NCBI RefSeq assembly: GCF_000737705.1
Contig: NZ_JPRH01000001.1
Span: forward strand, 930,001 to 994,000
From: Chryseobacterium soli
Lineage (GTDB): Bacteria > Bacteroidota > Bacteroidia > Flavobacteriales > Weeksellaceae
Length of the DNA: 64,000 nt
Reading direction: 5' to 3'
Shown here: positions 41,573 to 52,701 of the stretch, one piece after another
Numbering within the stretch: the first letter of the stretch is position 1
Layout of the letters: each line of letters opens with the position of its first letter
Notes under the pieces: generated by a model
Database searches by the model: none
What the model was told of the DNA's origin: nothing
Seen by the model: only the letters and a program-made list of their open reading frames with translations
Made by a program: the position numbers and the translations under genes

Positions 41573-41605
41573 CAAATGTAGAAAAATTTTTATGATAAAA
41601 ACAAA
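41573..41605 (-). promoter_or_regulatory. trp operon promoter
   Basis: On the minus strand TTTG (41605-41602), 21 bp of spacer, then TACATTTG (41580-41573), a perfect TAnnTTTG. Transcription should begin a few bases further, leaving less than 10 nt in front of the leader peptide start. Confidence 0.75.
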
Positions 41606-41642
41606 TAAAAATACCACTTAAAAAAACTTAAAGCTGGAATCA

Positions 41643-42287
41643 TTATTTCAGCTGTGACAATTCTTTTCTTAATTCTTCAATTTTTATTTTGTTTTCTGCC
41701 TTCTCATTGAACCTGTTGTATTCCTCCAAAGCTTCAATATATTCCTGAATGAATTTTTTATTGGTTTTGTCTGTTTCATATTTGATTCTTGCAGATTCTA
41801 CAGGGGCCTTTTTTTCGTATTCCAACAGCACTTTTCCTTCTTCAGACTGGTAGTAAAGAATCACAATGTTTTTCTCATATCCCGGAATATACTTTACCGG
41901 AAACGCTTTTTCTACCTGCGGAATTCTGATGGCATTTTCGAGAGGGTAGATGGCTGCTGTTGTAGTTGAAAAAAAAGTGTCTACATATGTTCCATCCTGT
42001 TTCTTTACAATAGCTTCATAATCATGAATATACCGCTCATTCAGTGTGGAATTTGTTTCAGTATCAGATGTTATAATTGCTGTGCTTTCAACTCCATATG
42101 TGTTCAGGAACCATGCGTTTAAATATTCACCGGCCAATCCGTTCAGAATAGCCAGCGGAATAATAGGAATGAGTAGCCAGACCTTTTTCATTATCTTAAA
42201 AAGCAGCCCAAAAAATACAAAAAGAATAATCGTTGTATAAAAACCATGATGACTGGTGAAAAACAGTATTTTAGAAAGTATTATCAT
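41643..42287 (-). CDS. Membrane-anchored protein of unknown function
   Basis: A 214-aa protein with two hydrophobic segments near residues 16-31 and 34-52, a soluble middle that resembles DUF3592-type exported domains (AIITSDTETNSTLN, then VKYIPGYEKNIVILYY), and a charged, probably coiled-coil C terminus from residue 165. An internal Met at residue 33 (MKKVWLLIPII) could be the true start. It ends 38 bp before the trp promoter but is not part of that unit. Confidence 0.6.
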   Translation of the reverse strand: MIILSKILFFTSHHGFYTTIILFVFFGLLFKIMKKVWLLIPIIPLAILNGLAGEYLNAWFLNTYGVESTAIITSDTETNSTLNERYIHDYEAIVKKQDGTYVDTFFSTTTAAIYPLENAIRIPQVEKAFPVKYIPGYEKNIVILYYQSEEGKVLLEYEKKAPVESARIKYETDKTNKKFIQEYIEALEEYNRFNEKAENKIKIEELRKELSQLK

Positions 42288-42423
42288 CGTTTAAATTTAA
42301 AATTTCTTTGCTAATAATAAACAATAATCTTAAAATTTCCTGAAAATGTAGGTAAAGTGGTCAGATATCATTATTTCAACCATTTATTTTTTATATTTTT
42401 GCTTAAATTTTATAGAAAAAATA

Positions 42424-42642
42424 ATGAAAAAAGTATTAGCAATTGCATTTATCGGAAGTTTATTTGTTGTAAACTGTTCTAAAAAACCAGATCATACATT
42501 GCAAGACAGCAACACCATGCTTGAAGAGCCAGCAGCACCTACTGTAGCAGATTCTTCAGCAAAACCTGCAGCACCGGTAGCTGCGACTCCCGTAACGCCT
42601 GCTCCTGAAGCTGCTAAAACAGATTCTACAGCAAAAAAATAA
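42424..42642 (+). CDS. Small Ala/Pro-rich lipoprotein
   Basis: A 72-aa lipoprotein (lipobox VVNCS near residue 18) whose mature part is a low-complexity stretch of Ala, Pro, Thr and Ser, likely unfolded and facing the periplasm or surface. A perfect -7 element TATTTTTG stands at 42394-42401. It overlaps the cytochrome gene by one base, so the two are coupled in translation. Confidence 0.8.
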   Translation: MKKVLAIAFIGSLFVVNCSKKPDHTLQDSNTMLEEPAAPTVADSSAKPAAPVAATPVTPAPEAAKTDSTAKK

Positions 42643-43016
42643 TGAAAAAATTCCTTTTGGCAGGAGCGTTAGGTCTTTTGATCTTTTCCTGTTCTAAAAA
42701 AGAAAATACGGCAGTGGAATCCACATCTTCTGAAACGCAATCTGTTTCAAAACCTGAGGCATCAAACCTTTCAGGTGATCAGATTATCGCGACATTAGAC
42801 TGTTCGGGATGTCACTCTGCCAGCGAGAGAATGATAGGACCTTCTTATAAGGAAATCGCAGAGAAATATTCGGAAAAAGATATTGACCTGCTGGCTTCCA
42901 AAATTATAGAAGGCGGAAGTGGAGTTTGGGGAAGTGTTCCTATGGCCGCCCATCCTCAGGTATCTCAAGAAGATGCAAAAAAAATGGTAGCCTATATTTT
43001 AAGTCAGAAAAAATAA
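42642..43016 (+). CDS. c-type cytochrome lipoprotein
   Basis: A 124-aa lipoprotein (lipobox LIFSCS near residue 16) with one heme c site CSGCH near residue 52 and the distal Met in SVPMAAHPQV near 100, the pattern of cytochrome c551/c552. It is a periplasmic electron carrier. Overlaps the preceding lipoprotein gene and is 3 bp ahead of rlmF. Confidence 0.9.
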   Translation: MKKFLLAGALGLLIFSCSKKENTAVESTSSETQSVSKPEASNLSGDQIIATLDCSGCHSASERMIGPSYKEIAEKYSEKDIDLLASKIIEGGSGVWGSVPMAAHPQVSQEDAKKMVAYILSQKK

Positions 43017-43019
43017 AAT

Positions 43020-43946
43020 ATGACTATCGAAAAGTCCAGTCTGCACACAAGAAATCTGCATCGTAATCCGTATGATTTTGATCAGCTTATTTCTTGTGTG
43101 CCGGAACTGAAGCAGTATGTTTTTGTGAATGCCTATCAAACGGTGACAATTAATTTCAGCCTTCCAAAGGCTGTAAAACTGCTTAATAAAGCCCTGTTGC
43201 TGCATTTTTATAATGTACAGGACTGGGATATTCCTGATTCTAACCTTTGTCCTCCCATTCCGGGGCGGGCGGATTATGTACATTATATTGCCGATTTACT
43301 GGCTGAACACCATAAAGATGTCCCGACAGGAACTTCTGTAACGGGGTTGGATATTGGAGTAGGAGCCAATCTTGTGTATCCTTTAATTGCTCACCAATCC
43401 TATGGATGGACTATGCTGGGAACAGATATCAACCGGAATTCCCTGGAGAATGCAAGACATATTTTACAGCATAATCCGGATATATCTTCGAATATTCAAT
43501 TAAAGCAGCAGCCTGATCCGGCTCATATCTTTAAAAACATTATTGGCAGTACAGATCGGTTCACATTTTCAATGTGCAATCCTCCTTTTCATGACTCTGA
43601 AGAGTCTGCCATAAAGGGAAATATTAGGAAAACAAAGAATCTTAATAAATCAAAAACTCAGAAAGCTCATCTTAATTTTGGTGGCCAGCAATCCGAATTA
43701 TGGTGTGAAGGAGGCGAATTGGCCTTTATCACAAAAATGATTCATGAAAGTGCTTTGTATTCATCACAGGTACTTTGGTTTACCTGTTTGGTTTCTAAAA
43801 AAGATCATCTGCATCCACTGACTGCACTTTTAAAGAAAGTTAAAGCGATAGAGTTCAAAACTATTGATATGGCGCAAGGCCAGAAAATAAGCAGAATATT
43901 AGCCTGGACCTTTATTCCTGAGCAAGATCGGAAGATTGTTATGTAA
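43020..43946 (+). CDS. rlmF: 23S rRNA m6A1618 methyltransferase RlmF
   Basis: A 308-aa methyltransferase that modifies A1618 of 23S rRNA. The N terminus LHTRNLHRNPYDFDQL and the SAM motif TGLDIGVGANLVYPLI near residue 112 are typical, and the catalytic NPPF tetrad is in FSMCNPPFHDSEE near 190. Apparently in one unit with the lipoprotein and cytochrome genes although unrelated in function. Confidence 0.92.
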   Translation: MTIEKSSLHTRNLHRNPYDFDQLISCVPELKQYVFVNAYQTVTINFSLPKAVKLLNKALLLHFYNVQDWDIPDSNLCPPIPGRADYVHYIADLLAEHHKDVPTGTSVTGLDIGVGANLVYPLIAHQSYGWTMLGTDINRNSLENARHILQHNPDISSNIQLKQQPDPAHIFKNIIGSTDRFTFSMCNPPFHDSEESAIKGNIRKTKNLNKSKTQKAHLNFGGQQSELWCEGGELAFITKMIHESALYSSQVLWFTCLVSKKDHLHPLTALLKKVKAIEFKTIDMAQGQKISRILAWTFIPEQDRKIVM

Positions 43947-44120
43947 AGTGAAAAATGAATTTGCTTCGCAAGTGAATGGTGGATTGATAACGATATAAAC
44001 AAATTCACAATTGACAATTAAACTGTTAATAATTCGGGCTGATAATTTCACGGCGAAGCCAATTGACACTTCACAATTGACATTCTTCTCCTACATTTAA
44101 TAAATTTCTGAGAAAAGGCA

Positions 44121-44151
44121 TTGACCATCAATTCAAAAATCACTAATTTTG
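44121..44151 (+). promoter_or_regulatory. lysS promoter
   Basis: TTG (44121-44123), 20 bp, then TAATTTTG (44144-44151), which fits TAnnTTTG exactly. About 15 nt of leader remain before the lysS start. Confidence 0.65.
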
Positions 44152-44173
44152 CACGTTATTTTAAATAGATACA

Positions 44174-45871
44174 ATGCAATTATCAGAACAAGAAATCATT
44201 AGACGAGAAAAGCTGACCAAGCTTGGAGAAATGGGAATAAATGCATTCCCTGCGGATGAGTATACAATTACAGACACTACTGAGTCTATAAAACAGGATT
44301 TCTCTGAAAATAAACAGGTGAAGATCGCTGGTAGATTGATGTCCCGCAGAATTCAAGGGAAGGCTTCTTTTGCTGAATTGCAGGATTCTACAGGTAAAAT
44401 TCAGGTATATTTTAATAGAGATGAGATCTGTACAGGTGAAGACAAAACTTTGTATAATGAAGTTTACAAACACCTTTTAGATATAGGAGATATTATTGGT
44501 ATTGAAGGTGATTTATTCACAACACAGGTTGGAGAGAAAACAGTGTTGGTTAAGAACTTCACCCTGCTTACAAAAGCATTACGTCCGCTTCCTCAGGCAA
44601 AAACTGATGAAAATGGAGTTGTGCATGATGCCTTTAATGATGCTGAACTAAGATACAGACAGCGTTATGTAGATTTAACAGTAAACCCTCATATCAAAGA
44701 AATTTTCGTAAAAAGAACAAAATTGTTCAATGCGATGAGAACTTTCTTTAATACTGCAGGATATTTTGAGGTGGAAACACCTATTCTACAGTCAATTCCA
44801 GGTGGAGCAGCGGCAAGACCATTTATAACGCATCATAATGCGTTGGATATTCCATTATATTTAAGAATTGCCAACGAATTATATCTGAAAAGATTGATCG
44901 TGGGAGGTTTTGACGGAGTGTATGAGTTCTCTAAAAACTTCAGAAATGAAGGGATGGACAGAACCCATAACCCGGAATTTACCGCTATGGAAATTTATGT
45001 AGCTTATAAAGACTACAACTGGATGATGGATTTTACTGAAAAGTTATTGGAATTCTGTGCAACCCAGGTGAACGGAAATGCTGAATCTACTTTCGGGGAA
45101 CATCAGATCAGCTGGAAAGCTCCATATCCAAGAGTTTCAATGACAGAAGCTATCCAAAAATTCACAGGTTTTGATATCACTGGAAAAACTGAGCAGGAAT
45201 TGTTTGATTTTGCCAAGTCAATCGGAATTGAAGTGAATGAAACGATGGGTAAAGGAAAACTGATAGATGAGATCTTCGGTGAAAAATGTGAAGGAAACTT
45301 CATTCAACCGACCTTCATTACGGATTATCCGATTGAAATGTCACCTTTAACTAAAAAACATAGAAGTAAAGAAGGCCTTACTGAGCGTTTTGAATTAATG
45401 GTTTGCGGAAAAGAAATTGCAAATGCGTATTCAGAGCTTAATGATCCGATCGATCAGAGAGAGCGTTTTGAGGAACAGCTGAAACTGGCTGAGAAGGGAG
45501 ATGATGAAGCAGGACAGTTTATTGATGAAGATTTCCTTAGAGCGTTGGAGTACGGAATGCCGCCAACATCAGGATTAGGAATCGGAATGGACAGATTAAT
45601 TATGTTCCTTACGAATAATGCATCTATCCAGGAAGTATTATTTTTCCCTCAGATGAGACCGGAAAAAGCAGTGGCTCAAATTGAATTGGGAGAGGATGAA
45701 AAAGCAATTCTTGATATTTTAAAATCAGGTGACCAGCTTTCTCTAAATGATGTTAAGACGGCAAGTAAGCTTTCAGGGAAGAAATGGGATAAGGCTTCTA
45801 AGACTTTAACTAAGAATAATTTGGTAAAAGTGGAGAAGATTGATGATATTCTTATGATTAAGCTAACATAA
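44174..45871 (+). CDS. lysS: Lysyl-tRNA synthetase, class II
   Basis: A 565-aa class II synthetase: OB-fold anticodon-binding domain (about residues 55-145), motif 2 FRNEGMDRTHNPEFTAME near 257 and motif 3 SGLGIGMDRLIMFLTN near 465. The C terminus has an extra 70 residues after motif 3 (from VAQIELGEDEKAIL), a helical extension found in some Bacteroidota enzymes. Confidence 0.96.
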   Translation: MQLSEQEIIRREKLTKLGEMGINAFPADEYTITDTTESIKQDFSENKQVKIAGRLMSRRIQGKASFAELQDSTGKIQVYFNRDEICTGEDKTLYNEVYKHLLDIGDIIGIEGDLFTTQVGEKTVLVKNFTLLTKALRPLPQAKTDENGVVHDAFNDAELRYRQRYVDLTVNPHIKEIFVKRTKLFNAMRTFFNTAGYFEVETPILQSIPGGAAARPFITHHNALDIPLYLRIANELYLKRLIVGGFDGVYEFSKNFRNEGMDRTHNPEFTAMEIYVAYKDYNWMMDFTEKLLEFCATQVNGNAESTFGEHQISWKAPYPRVSMTEAIQKFTGFDITGKTEQELFDFAKSIGIEVNETMGKGKLIDEIFGEKCEGNFIQPTFITDYPIEMSPLTKKHRSKEGLTERFELMVCGKEIANAYSELNDPIDQRERFEEQLKLAEKGDDEAGQFIDEDFLRALEYGMPPTSGLGIGMDRLIMFLTNNASIQEVLFFPQMRPEKAVAQIELGEDEKAILDILKSGDQLSLNDVKTASKLSGKKWDKASKTLTKNNLVKVEKIDDILMIKLT

Positions 45872-45877
45872 AATAAA

Positions 45878-45934
45878 AAATATCTAGACAAAAAAAAGCG
45901 AACTTAACGTTCGCTTTTTTTTGTCTAGATATTT
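45878..45934. terminator. 57-bp perfect palindrome after lysS
   Basis: Arms of 26 bp pair perfectly around a 5-nt loop: AAATATCTAGAC, A8, GCGAAC, TTAAC loop, GTTCGC, T8, GTCTAGATATTT. The inner GCGAAC stem plus T8 is an ordinary terminator, but the stem continues another 12 bp beyond the T-run on each side. Confidence 0.85.
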
Positions 45935-46418
45935 GAGGATTAACTTAGAATGATCTTTAATGAAAATATCAGCTTTAATAAGAAATATTTATCTATTAGG
46001 ATTTTAATATTAATTTTTTATTATCAATACAATTTTGCAGGCAATGAGTTTTTATAGGGGCCAATACTTATGTATTTCATATAAATGACAGAATTATCAA
46101 TTGTTATAATATTGAGGGGAATAACACACATAATAACATAATGCCTAATCAGCAATTTCTAAAAGATTGACTAGAAATTTAACTTTTTAGAAAATGAAAA
46201 AGTTAAAAATACAGATACTCATTGATGTTTTTTTAATGGGATAATTAGTTGTTTTAAACAGTTTTTATTAGTGCAGAAATGAAATTTAATGTGAAATAAA
46301 GAAAAGTCGTTAAGGGAAAATTGGTTAGAAATCGTTTTATAATAAAGTTACCATAATATTTTGAAAAGAAATACTATATTTATACAAATTTTCTAGAGAG
46401 GATAAAAAAACAAACTTT
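45935..46418. other. A+T-rich gap without recognised gene
   Basis: About 480 bp between the lysS terminator and the T9SS gene. Very A+T-rich, no open frame of note and no strong hairpin. The last 40 bp must hold the promoter of the T9SS gene, but no exact TAnnTTTG is visible. Confidence 0.6.
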
Positions 46419-47756
46419 ATGAAACTACTTTATCTTTTTATTTTCCTTTTAGTAATTAGTATTAAAAGTCAATTTTATGTAACTTCTGATCCAAATTATA
46501 TTGGAGGCCCTACTGGTTGGGAGACATTTCCATATCTATTTACACCAAATGGAAATACTCTATTGTCAACTGGAGGGTTAAATCTGAAAAAAAAAACTCA
46601 GGACGGAAGCTATGACTTGAGTTTTGGAGTTAATGGATCCATTCCGATTCCGGTAGCCAATTTTGAACCTGGAAAAACTCTTGTTGCTAATGATCAAAAT
46701 ATTTATATATTTTGGAATCTATCGTCCCCAAATCTAGGTCGTACTATAAATAAATATGATTCAAATGGAGTTTTGGACTTGTCTTACGGTGTTAATGGTA
46801 CTGTGACAATAAATTATCCAATTGAAAAAGCATTTATTGATAATAATTCAAATTTGTATCTTCAAGATTTATCAGGTAAAATAAAGAAACTGCTGTCTAA
46901 TGGGCAAACTGATAACAATTTCAACTTTAATACTGCTACTTCAATTATAAGACTCTCTAATAATTATTTATACATAGGTAATGTGGCTGGAAGCTCCAGA
47001 CTTGATTTTAATGGTAACATAGATACAACATATGGTAATCCAACTGCGCTTTTAGGAACATTCTATTTGAATAAAAATACTGATGAAATTATTACTTTTT
47101 CTATTGATAATGTTTCATCTACAATGACAATTAAGAAGTATACTTCTAATGGGTTAATCGATACTAATTTTGGAATAAATGGAGTAAAAACTATAACAGA
47201 ATTTATAAAGCCAAGTTTTTATACTGCTGATTTTGATTCAGATGGAAATATCGTTTTTTTTGGAGGAAAAATGATTGGTGGTAGTCCTGGAAATTATCCT
47301 GATATGAAAATTATTATGAGACTAAAGTCTAATGGTGCTGAAGATTATACTTTTAATAATAATTCTTTCTACTATACAAAAGATAATACCGGATTTATAA
47401 TTGATGCTAAAATAGTACCAGGAAATAAGTTTCTGATTATAAATAAATATCGATATACAATGGGATCATATAAAACATATTTGTCAAGGTATATTAGAAC
47501 TGCAGTGCTAAGTACATCAGAAATAGATAAAGCAGGGAAACTATCTATTTATCCTAATCCGGTTCAGGATGAATTCAATATACAATTATATAATAATGAA
47601 AAGTTGGAGTCAGTAGAAATTTTTGATATGGTGGGAAGATCAATAGTAAAAACATTTGTTCTGAAAAATAACGTAGCCAATCTTACAAAAGGAACTTATC
47701 TGTTGCTAATAAAGACAAACAAAAAAAGCTATCAGACAAAGTTCATTAAAGATTAA
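46419..47756 (+). CDS. Secreted delta-60 repeat protein with T9SS sorting domain
   Basis: A 445-aa exported protein (signal peptide to IKSQ near residue 18). It has delta-60 beta-propeller-like repeats, seen as DLSFGVNGS near residue 67, DLSYGVNGT near 125 and DTNFGINGV near 250. The last 75 residues are a T9SS type A sorting domain (KLSIYPNPVQDEFN to FIKD). Likely a surface or released protein; its ligand is unknown. Base composition is more A+T-rich than its neighbours. Confidence 0.85.
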   Translation: MKLLYLFIFLLVISIKSQFYVTSDPNYIGGPTGWETFPYLFTPNGNTLLSTGGLNLKKKTQDGSYDLSFGVNGSIPIPVANFEPGKTLVANDQNIYIFWNLSSPNLGRTINKYDSNGVLDLSYGVNGTVTINYPIEKAFIDNNSNLYLQDLSGKIKKLLSNGQTDNNFNFNTATSIIRLSNNYLYIGNVAGSSRLDFNGNIDTTYGNPTALLGTFYLNKNTDEIITFSIDNVSSTMTIKKYTSNGLIDTNFGINGVKTITEFIKPSFYTADFDSDGNIVFFGGKMIGGSPGNYPDMKIIMRLKSNGAEDYTFNNNSFYYTKDNTGFIIDAKIVPGNKFLIINKYRYTMGSYKTYLSRYIRTAVLSTSEIDKAGKLSIYPNPVQDEFNIQLYNNEKLESVEIFDMVGRSIVKTFVLKNNVANLTKGTYLLLIKTNKKSYQTKFIKD

Positions 47757-47804
47757 TTTGTAGACTTGATATCATTGGCTAACAATTATAATATTTAATC
47801 TTAA

Positions 47805-47840
47805 AAAGAAACTGATGTAGAATTCTACATCAGTTTCTTT
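47805..47840. terminator. Bidirectional palindromic terminator
   Basis: A perfect 36-bp palindrome with half-site AAAGAAACTGATGTAGAA lies between the convergent T9SS and cydB genes. Confidence 0.88.
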
Positions 47841-47878
47841 ATATTTAGAAGTTATGAAACTTTAAAAATTATTTATTA

Positions 47879-48883
47879 TTATTTTTTTAATTTACTGAAA
47901 GAAAACATCAGGTAAAAGAGAAAAGGCAATATAAATAGCGATCCCAGCATCAAAGCCCAGCCTAGTGCTGAAATTGTTTTCGGGGCAGCAATGTGTTCCA
48001 GCAATGAAAGATGCTGTCCGTTTCCCAATAGGATGATATCCGGATTGTGCTGATAGGTTGCAGCGACTAAGATCATAATCACCTGGAAGCCTGCCAGCGC
48101 ACGTACCGGAAGTAATTTTCGGTTTTTCATTGCGCGGAAAATTAATACTAAAGCAACGGTAGCAAAGGAAATAGCCATAATACCCAATGGTTTTGAAAAG
48201 ACCCAAGTTACCAAAGGAATACCAGATAAATACGCTGTTAAAAATACCAATGCTCCTGTTAAGACTACGAAGATCATAGTTTGTTTAGATTTTTTGATCA
48301 TTAAGGTTAGATCCAACTTATCACGGGTTTCTCTTAATGAAAAAATTGATGCCAGATAAGCACAAAGGGCAACTGTAAATAAACCTACGGCAACACCAAA
48401 CCAGTTCAGCCAGCTGAAAATATACAGGTCTAAAAATGTTTTAGCATCTGGATTGATCGACTGAGAAACAGTAGCTGCAGCAATAAGTCCTAAGAAAAAA
48501 GGTGTTAATAGACTTGCGTAGTAAAAGATTTGGGTATATAAAATCTGCCAGTCATCTTTCACGGCGTCGTAATGCCTGAATGTAAAAGCGGTTCCTCTTG
48601 CGATGATTCCCAAAAGCATCAGAACTAGAGGAATATGAAGATAGGTCGACATTGTTGTGTAAATTTCCGGAAATCCTACAAAAAGAATAACAATGGCAAT
48701 AATCAGCCACATATGATTCGCTTCCCAAACGGGTGCGATGGATTCATACATAATTTCTTTTGTTTTGGGACGCGCCTTTTTAGAAGTAAAAAGTTCAACA
48801 ATTCCTGCTCCGAAATCAGCTCCGCCTAAAATAAGATAAAGACACATGGAAAGCCAAAGAAAGCCTATAACAACGTAAATCAT
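47879..48883 (-). CDS. cydB: Cytochrome bd oxidase subunit II
   Basis: A 334-aa membrane protein with about eight helices; the N terminus LILGGADFGAGIVELF is typical of CydB. It supports subunit I in the quinol oxidase with high oxygen affinity. It starts inside the end of cydA (4-bp overlap), so the subunits are made together. No cydX-like small gene or cydDC genes are seen next to it. Confidence 0.93.
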   Translation of the reverse strand: MIYVVIGFLWLSMCLYLILGGADFGAGIVELFTSKKARPKTKEIMYESIAPVWEANHMWLIIAIVILFVGFPEIYTTMSTYLHIPLVLMLLGIIARGTAFTFRHYDAVKDDWQILYTQIFYYASLLTPFFLGLIAAATVSQSINPDAKTFLDLYIFSWLNWFGVAVGLFTVALCAYLASIFSLRETRDKLDLTLMIKKSKQTMIFVVLTGALVFLTAYLSGIPLVTWVFSKPLGIMAISFATVALVLIFRAMKNRKLLPVRALAGFQVIMILVAATYQHNPDIILLGNGQHLSLLEHIAAPKTISALGWALMLGSLFILPFLFYLMFSFSKLKK

Positions 48884-50244
48884 AATTCTTTGTTTTTAGT
48901 TTTAAACTGAATATCGGTAGGGTCGTAAAGTTTTGGGACCATCTTGATCTGTCTTCTCAAAAGGAAAATAATGATCAATGATAAAGAAACAAATATAGCT
49001 GTGAAAAAGTAGAAAGAATACTGAATTCCCGGCATCGGGGTAACCGCATCTATAGTCCTCATCACACCGTAGATAATCCAGGGCTGCCGGCCGACTTCAG
49101 TTACCGTCCAGCCTGCTTCCAGCGCAATATATCCAAAAGGAGTCGCGAAAAGAAATGTTTTTAGAAGCCAGTTTTTAGAAAGCCATTCTTTCCTGAATAA
49201 AAAAGCATATAAATAAACACTTCCGATGCATATCATCACAACACCAAAGAAGATCATAATTTGAAAAGAATAGTGAACTATGGCAACAGGAGGCCATTCA
49301 TCTCTTGGGAAGTCATTCAGACCTTTTACTTCAGCATTGAAATCATTGCTTACCAAGAAGCTCAACACTTTTGGAATCTTAATCGCATATTTTACCTCTC
49401 CTTTTGATTCATCAGGAATACCACCAAGAATGAATGGAGCACCTTTTTCCGTTTCAAAATGGGCTTCCATCGCAGCAAGTTTAATAGGTTGTCTTTTTGC
49501 AACCGATTTAGCGGCTACATCTCCGCTTAAGGGCGCGCCAAATGCACCAATCAGTGCAAAACCGGCAGCTATTTTAAATGCCTTGGTATGAAATTCCGCA
49601 TTCTTTTTACGCATTATTAAATAAGCGTGAACTCCGGCTACTACAAATCCTGTAGCACAAAATGCAGCAACAGTCATATGGAGCGCCTGTGGGAACCAGG
49701 CTTCATTAAACATAGCCTTAATAGGATCTATATTTACATACTGTCCATTAATATAATCAAACCCTGAAGGTGAATTCATCCATGCATTGGCAGCAACCAC
49801 CAAAATTCCTGAGGCCAGTCCGCTTAATCCTACAAGAAATCCACAGAACCAATGGAACCATTTGTTAAATTTATCCCAGCCATACAGGAAAAAACCTATT
49901 GCAATGGCTTCAATAAAGAAAGCAGTTCCTTCTAAAGAGAAAGGCATTCCGAAAATAGGCCCGGCGTGTTTCATAAATCCCGGCCAGAGAAGTCCAAGTT
50001 CAAAGGAAAGCATGGTGCCTGAAACGGCACCGGTAGCAAAAAGGATGGCAACACCTTTGCTCCAGGCTTTTGTAAGGCCTTTATATACTTCGTTATTGGT
50101 TTTAAGGTATTTCCAGTGGGCAAAAGCCATTAAGAAGGGCATCACCATTCCTACGCAGGCGAAAATAATGTGGAAGCCAAGAGATATAGCCATCTGCGCA
50201 CGCGCTGCAATGAAATCATCCATAATATCAATTTTTGGGTACAT
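48880..50244 (-). CDS. cydA: Cytochrome bd oxidase subunit I
   Basis: A 454-aa membrane quinol oxidase subunit. Heme and proton-path motifs are ARAQMAISLGFHIIFA near residue 14, LSFELGLLWPGFM near 80 and GWTVTEVGRQPWIIYG near 370. At this length it has the short quinol loop, unlike the 522-aa E. coli protein. The start may be the second Met at 50223 (MDDFIAARAQ), which fits the family better; both are possible. Confidence 0.93.
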   Translation of the reverse strand: MYPKIDIMDDFIAARAQMAISLGFHIIFACVGMVMPFLMAFAHWKYLKTNNEVYKGLTKAWSKGVAILFATGAVSGTMLSFELGLLWPGFMKHAGPIFGMPFSLEGTAFFIEAIAIGFFLYGWDKFNKWFHWFCGFLVGLSGLASGILVVAANAWMNSPSGFDYINGQYVNIDPIKAMFNEAWFPQALHMTVAAFCATGFVVAGVHAYLIMRKKNAEFHTKAFKIAAGFALIGAFGAPLSGDVAAKSVAKRQPIKLAAMEAHFETEKGAPFILGGIPDESKGEVKYAIKIPKVLSFLVSNDFNAEVKGLNDFPRDEWPPVAIVHYSFQIMIFFGVVMICIGSVYLYAFLFRKEWLSKNWLLKTFLFATPFGYIALEAGWTVTEVGRQPWIIYGVMRTIDAVTPMPGIQYSFYFFTAIFVSLSLIIIFLLRRQIKMVPKLYDPTDIQFKTKNKEL

Positions 50245-52589
<2,345 letters not shown>

Positions 52590-52610
52590 TTAATCTGGGA
52601 ATAAATACAT

Positions 52611-52638
52611 AAAGGCTTCAGCAATGAAGCCTTTTTTT
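52611..52638 (+). terminator. gyrB terminator
   Basis: The perfect 10-bp stem AAAGGCTTCA/TGAAGCCTTT with a GCAA loop is followed by TTTT. Confidence 0.9.
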
Positions 52639-52701
52639 GTGCCAAAAAAATAATTTTAACATTTGTTAAGATTTTACTATTTTTGCCTAATTTTAATATA
52701 T

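Noticed and set aside
43947..44173. Repeated TTCACAATTGACA in the gap before lysS
   Set aside because: Two short copies in low-complexity sequence; too little to call a repeat family or regulatory site.
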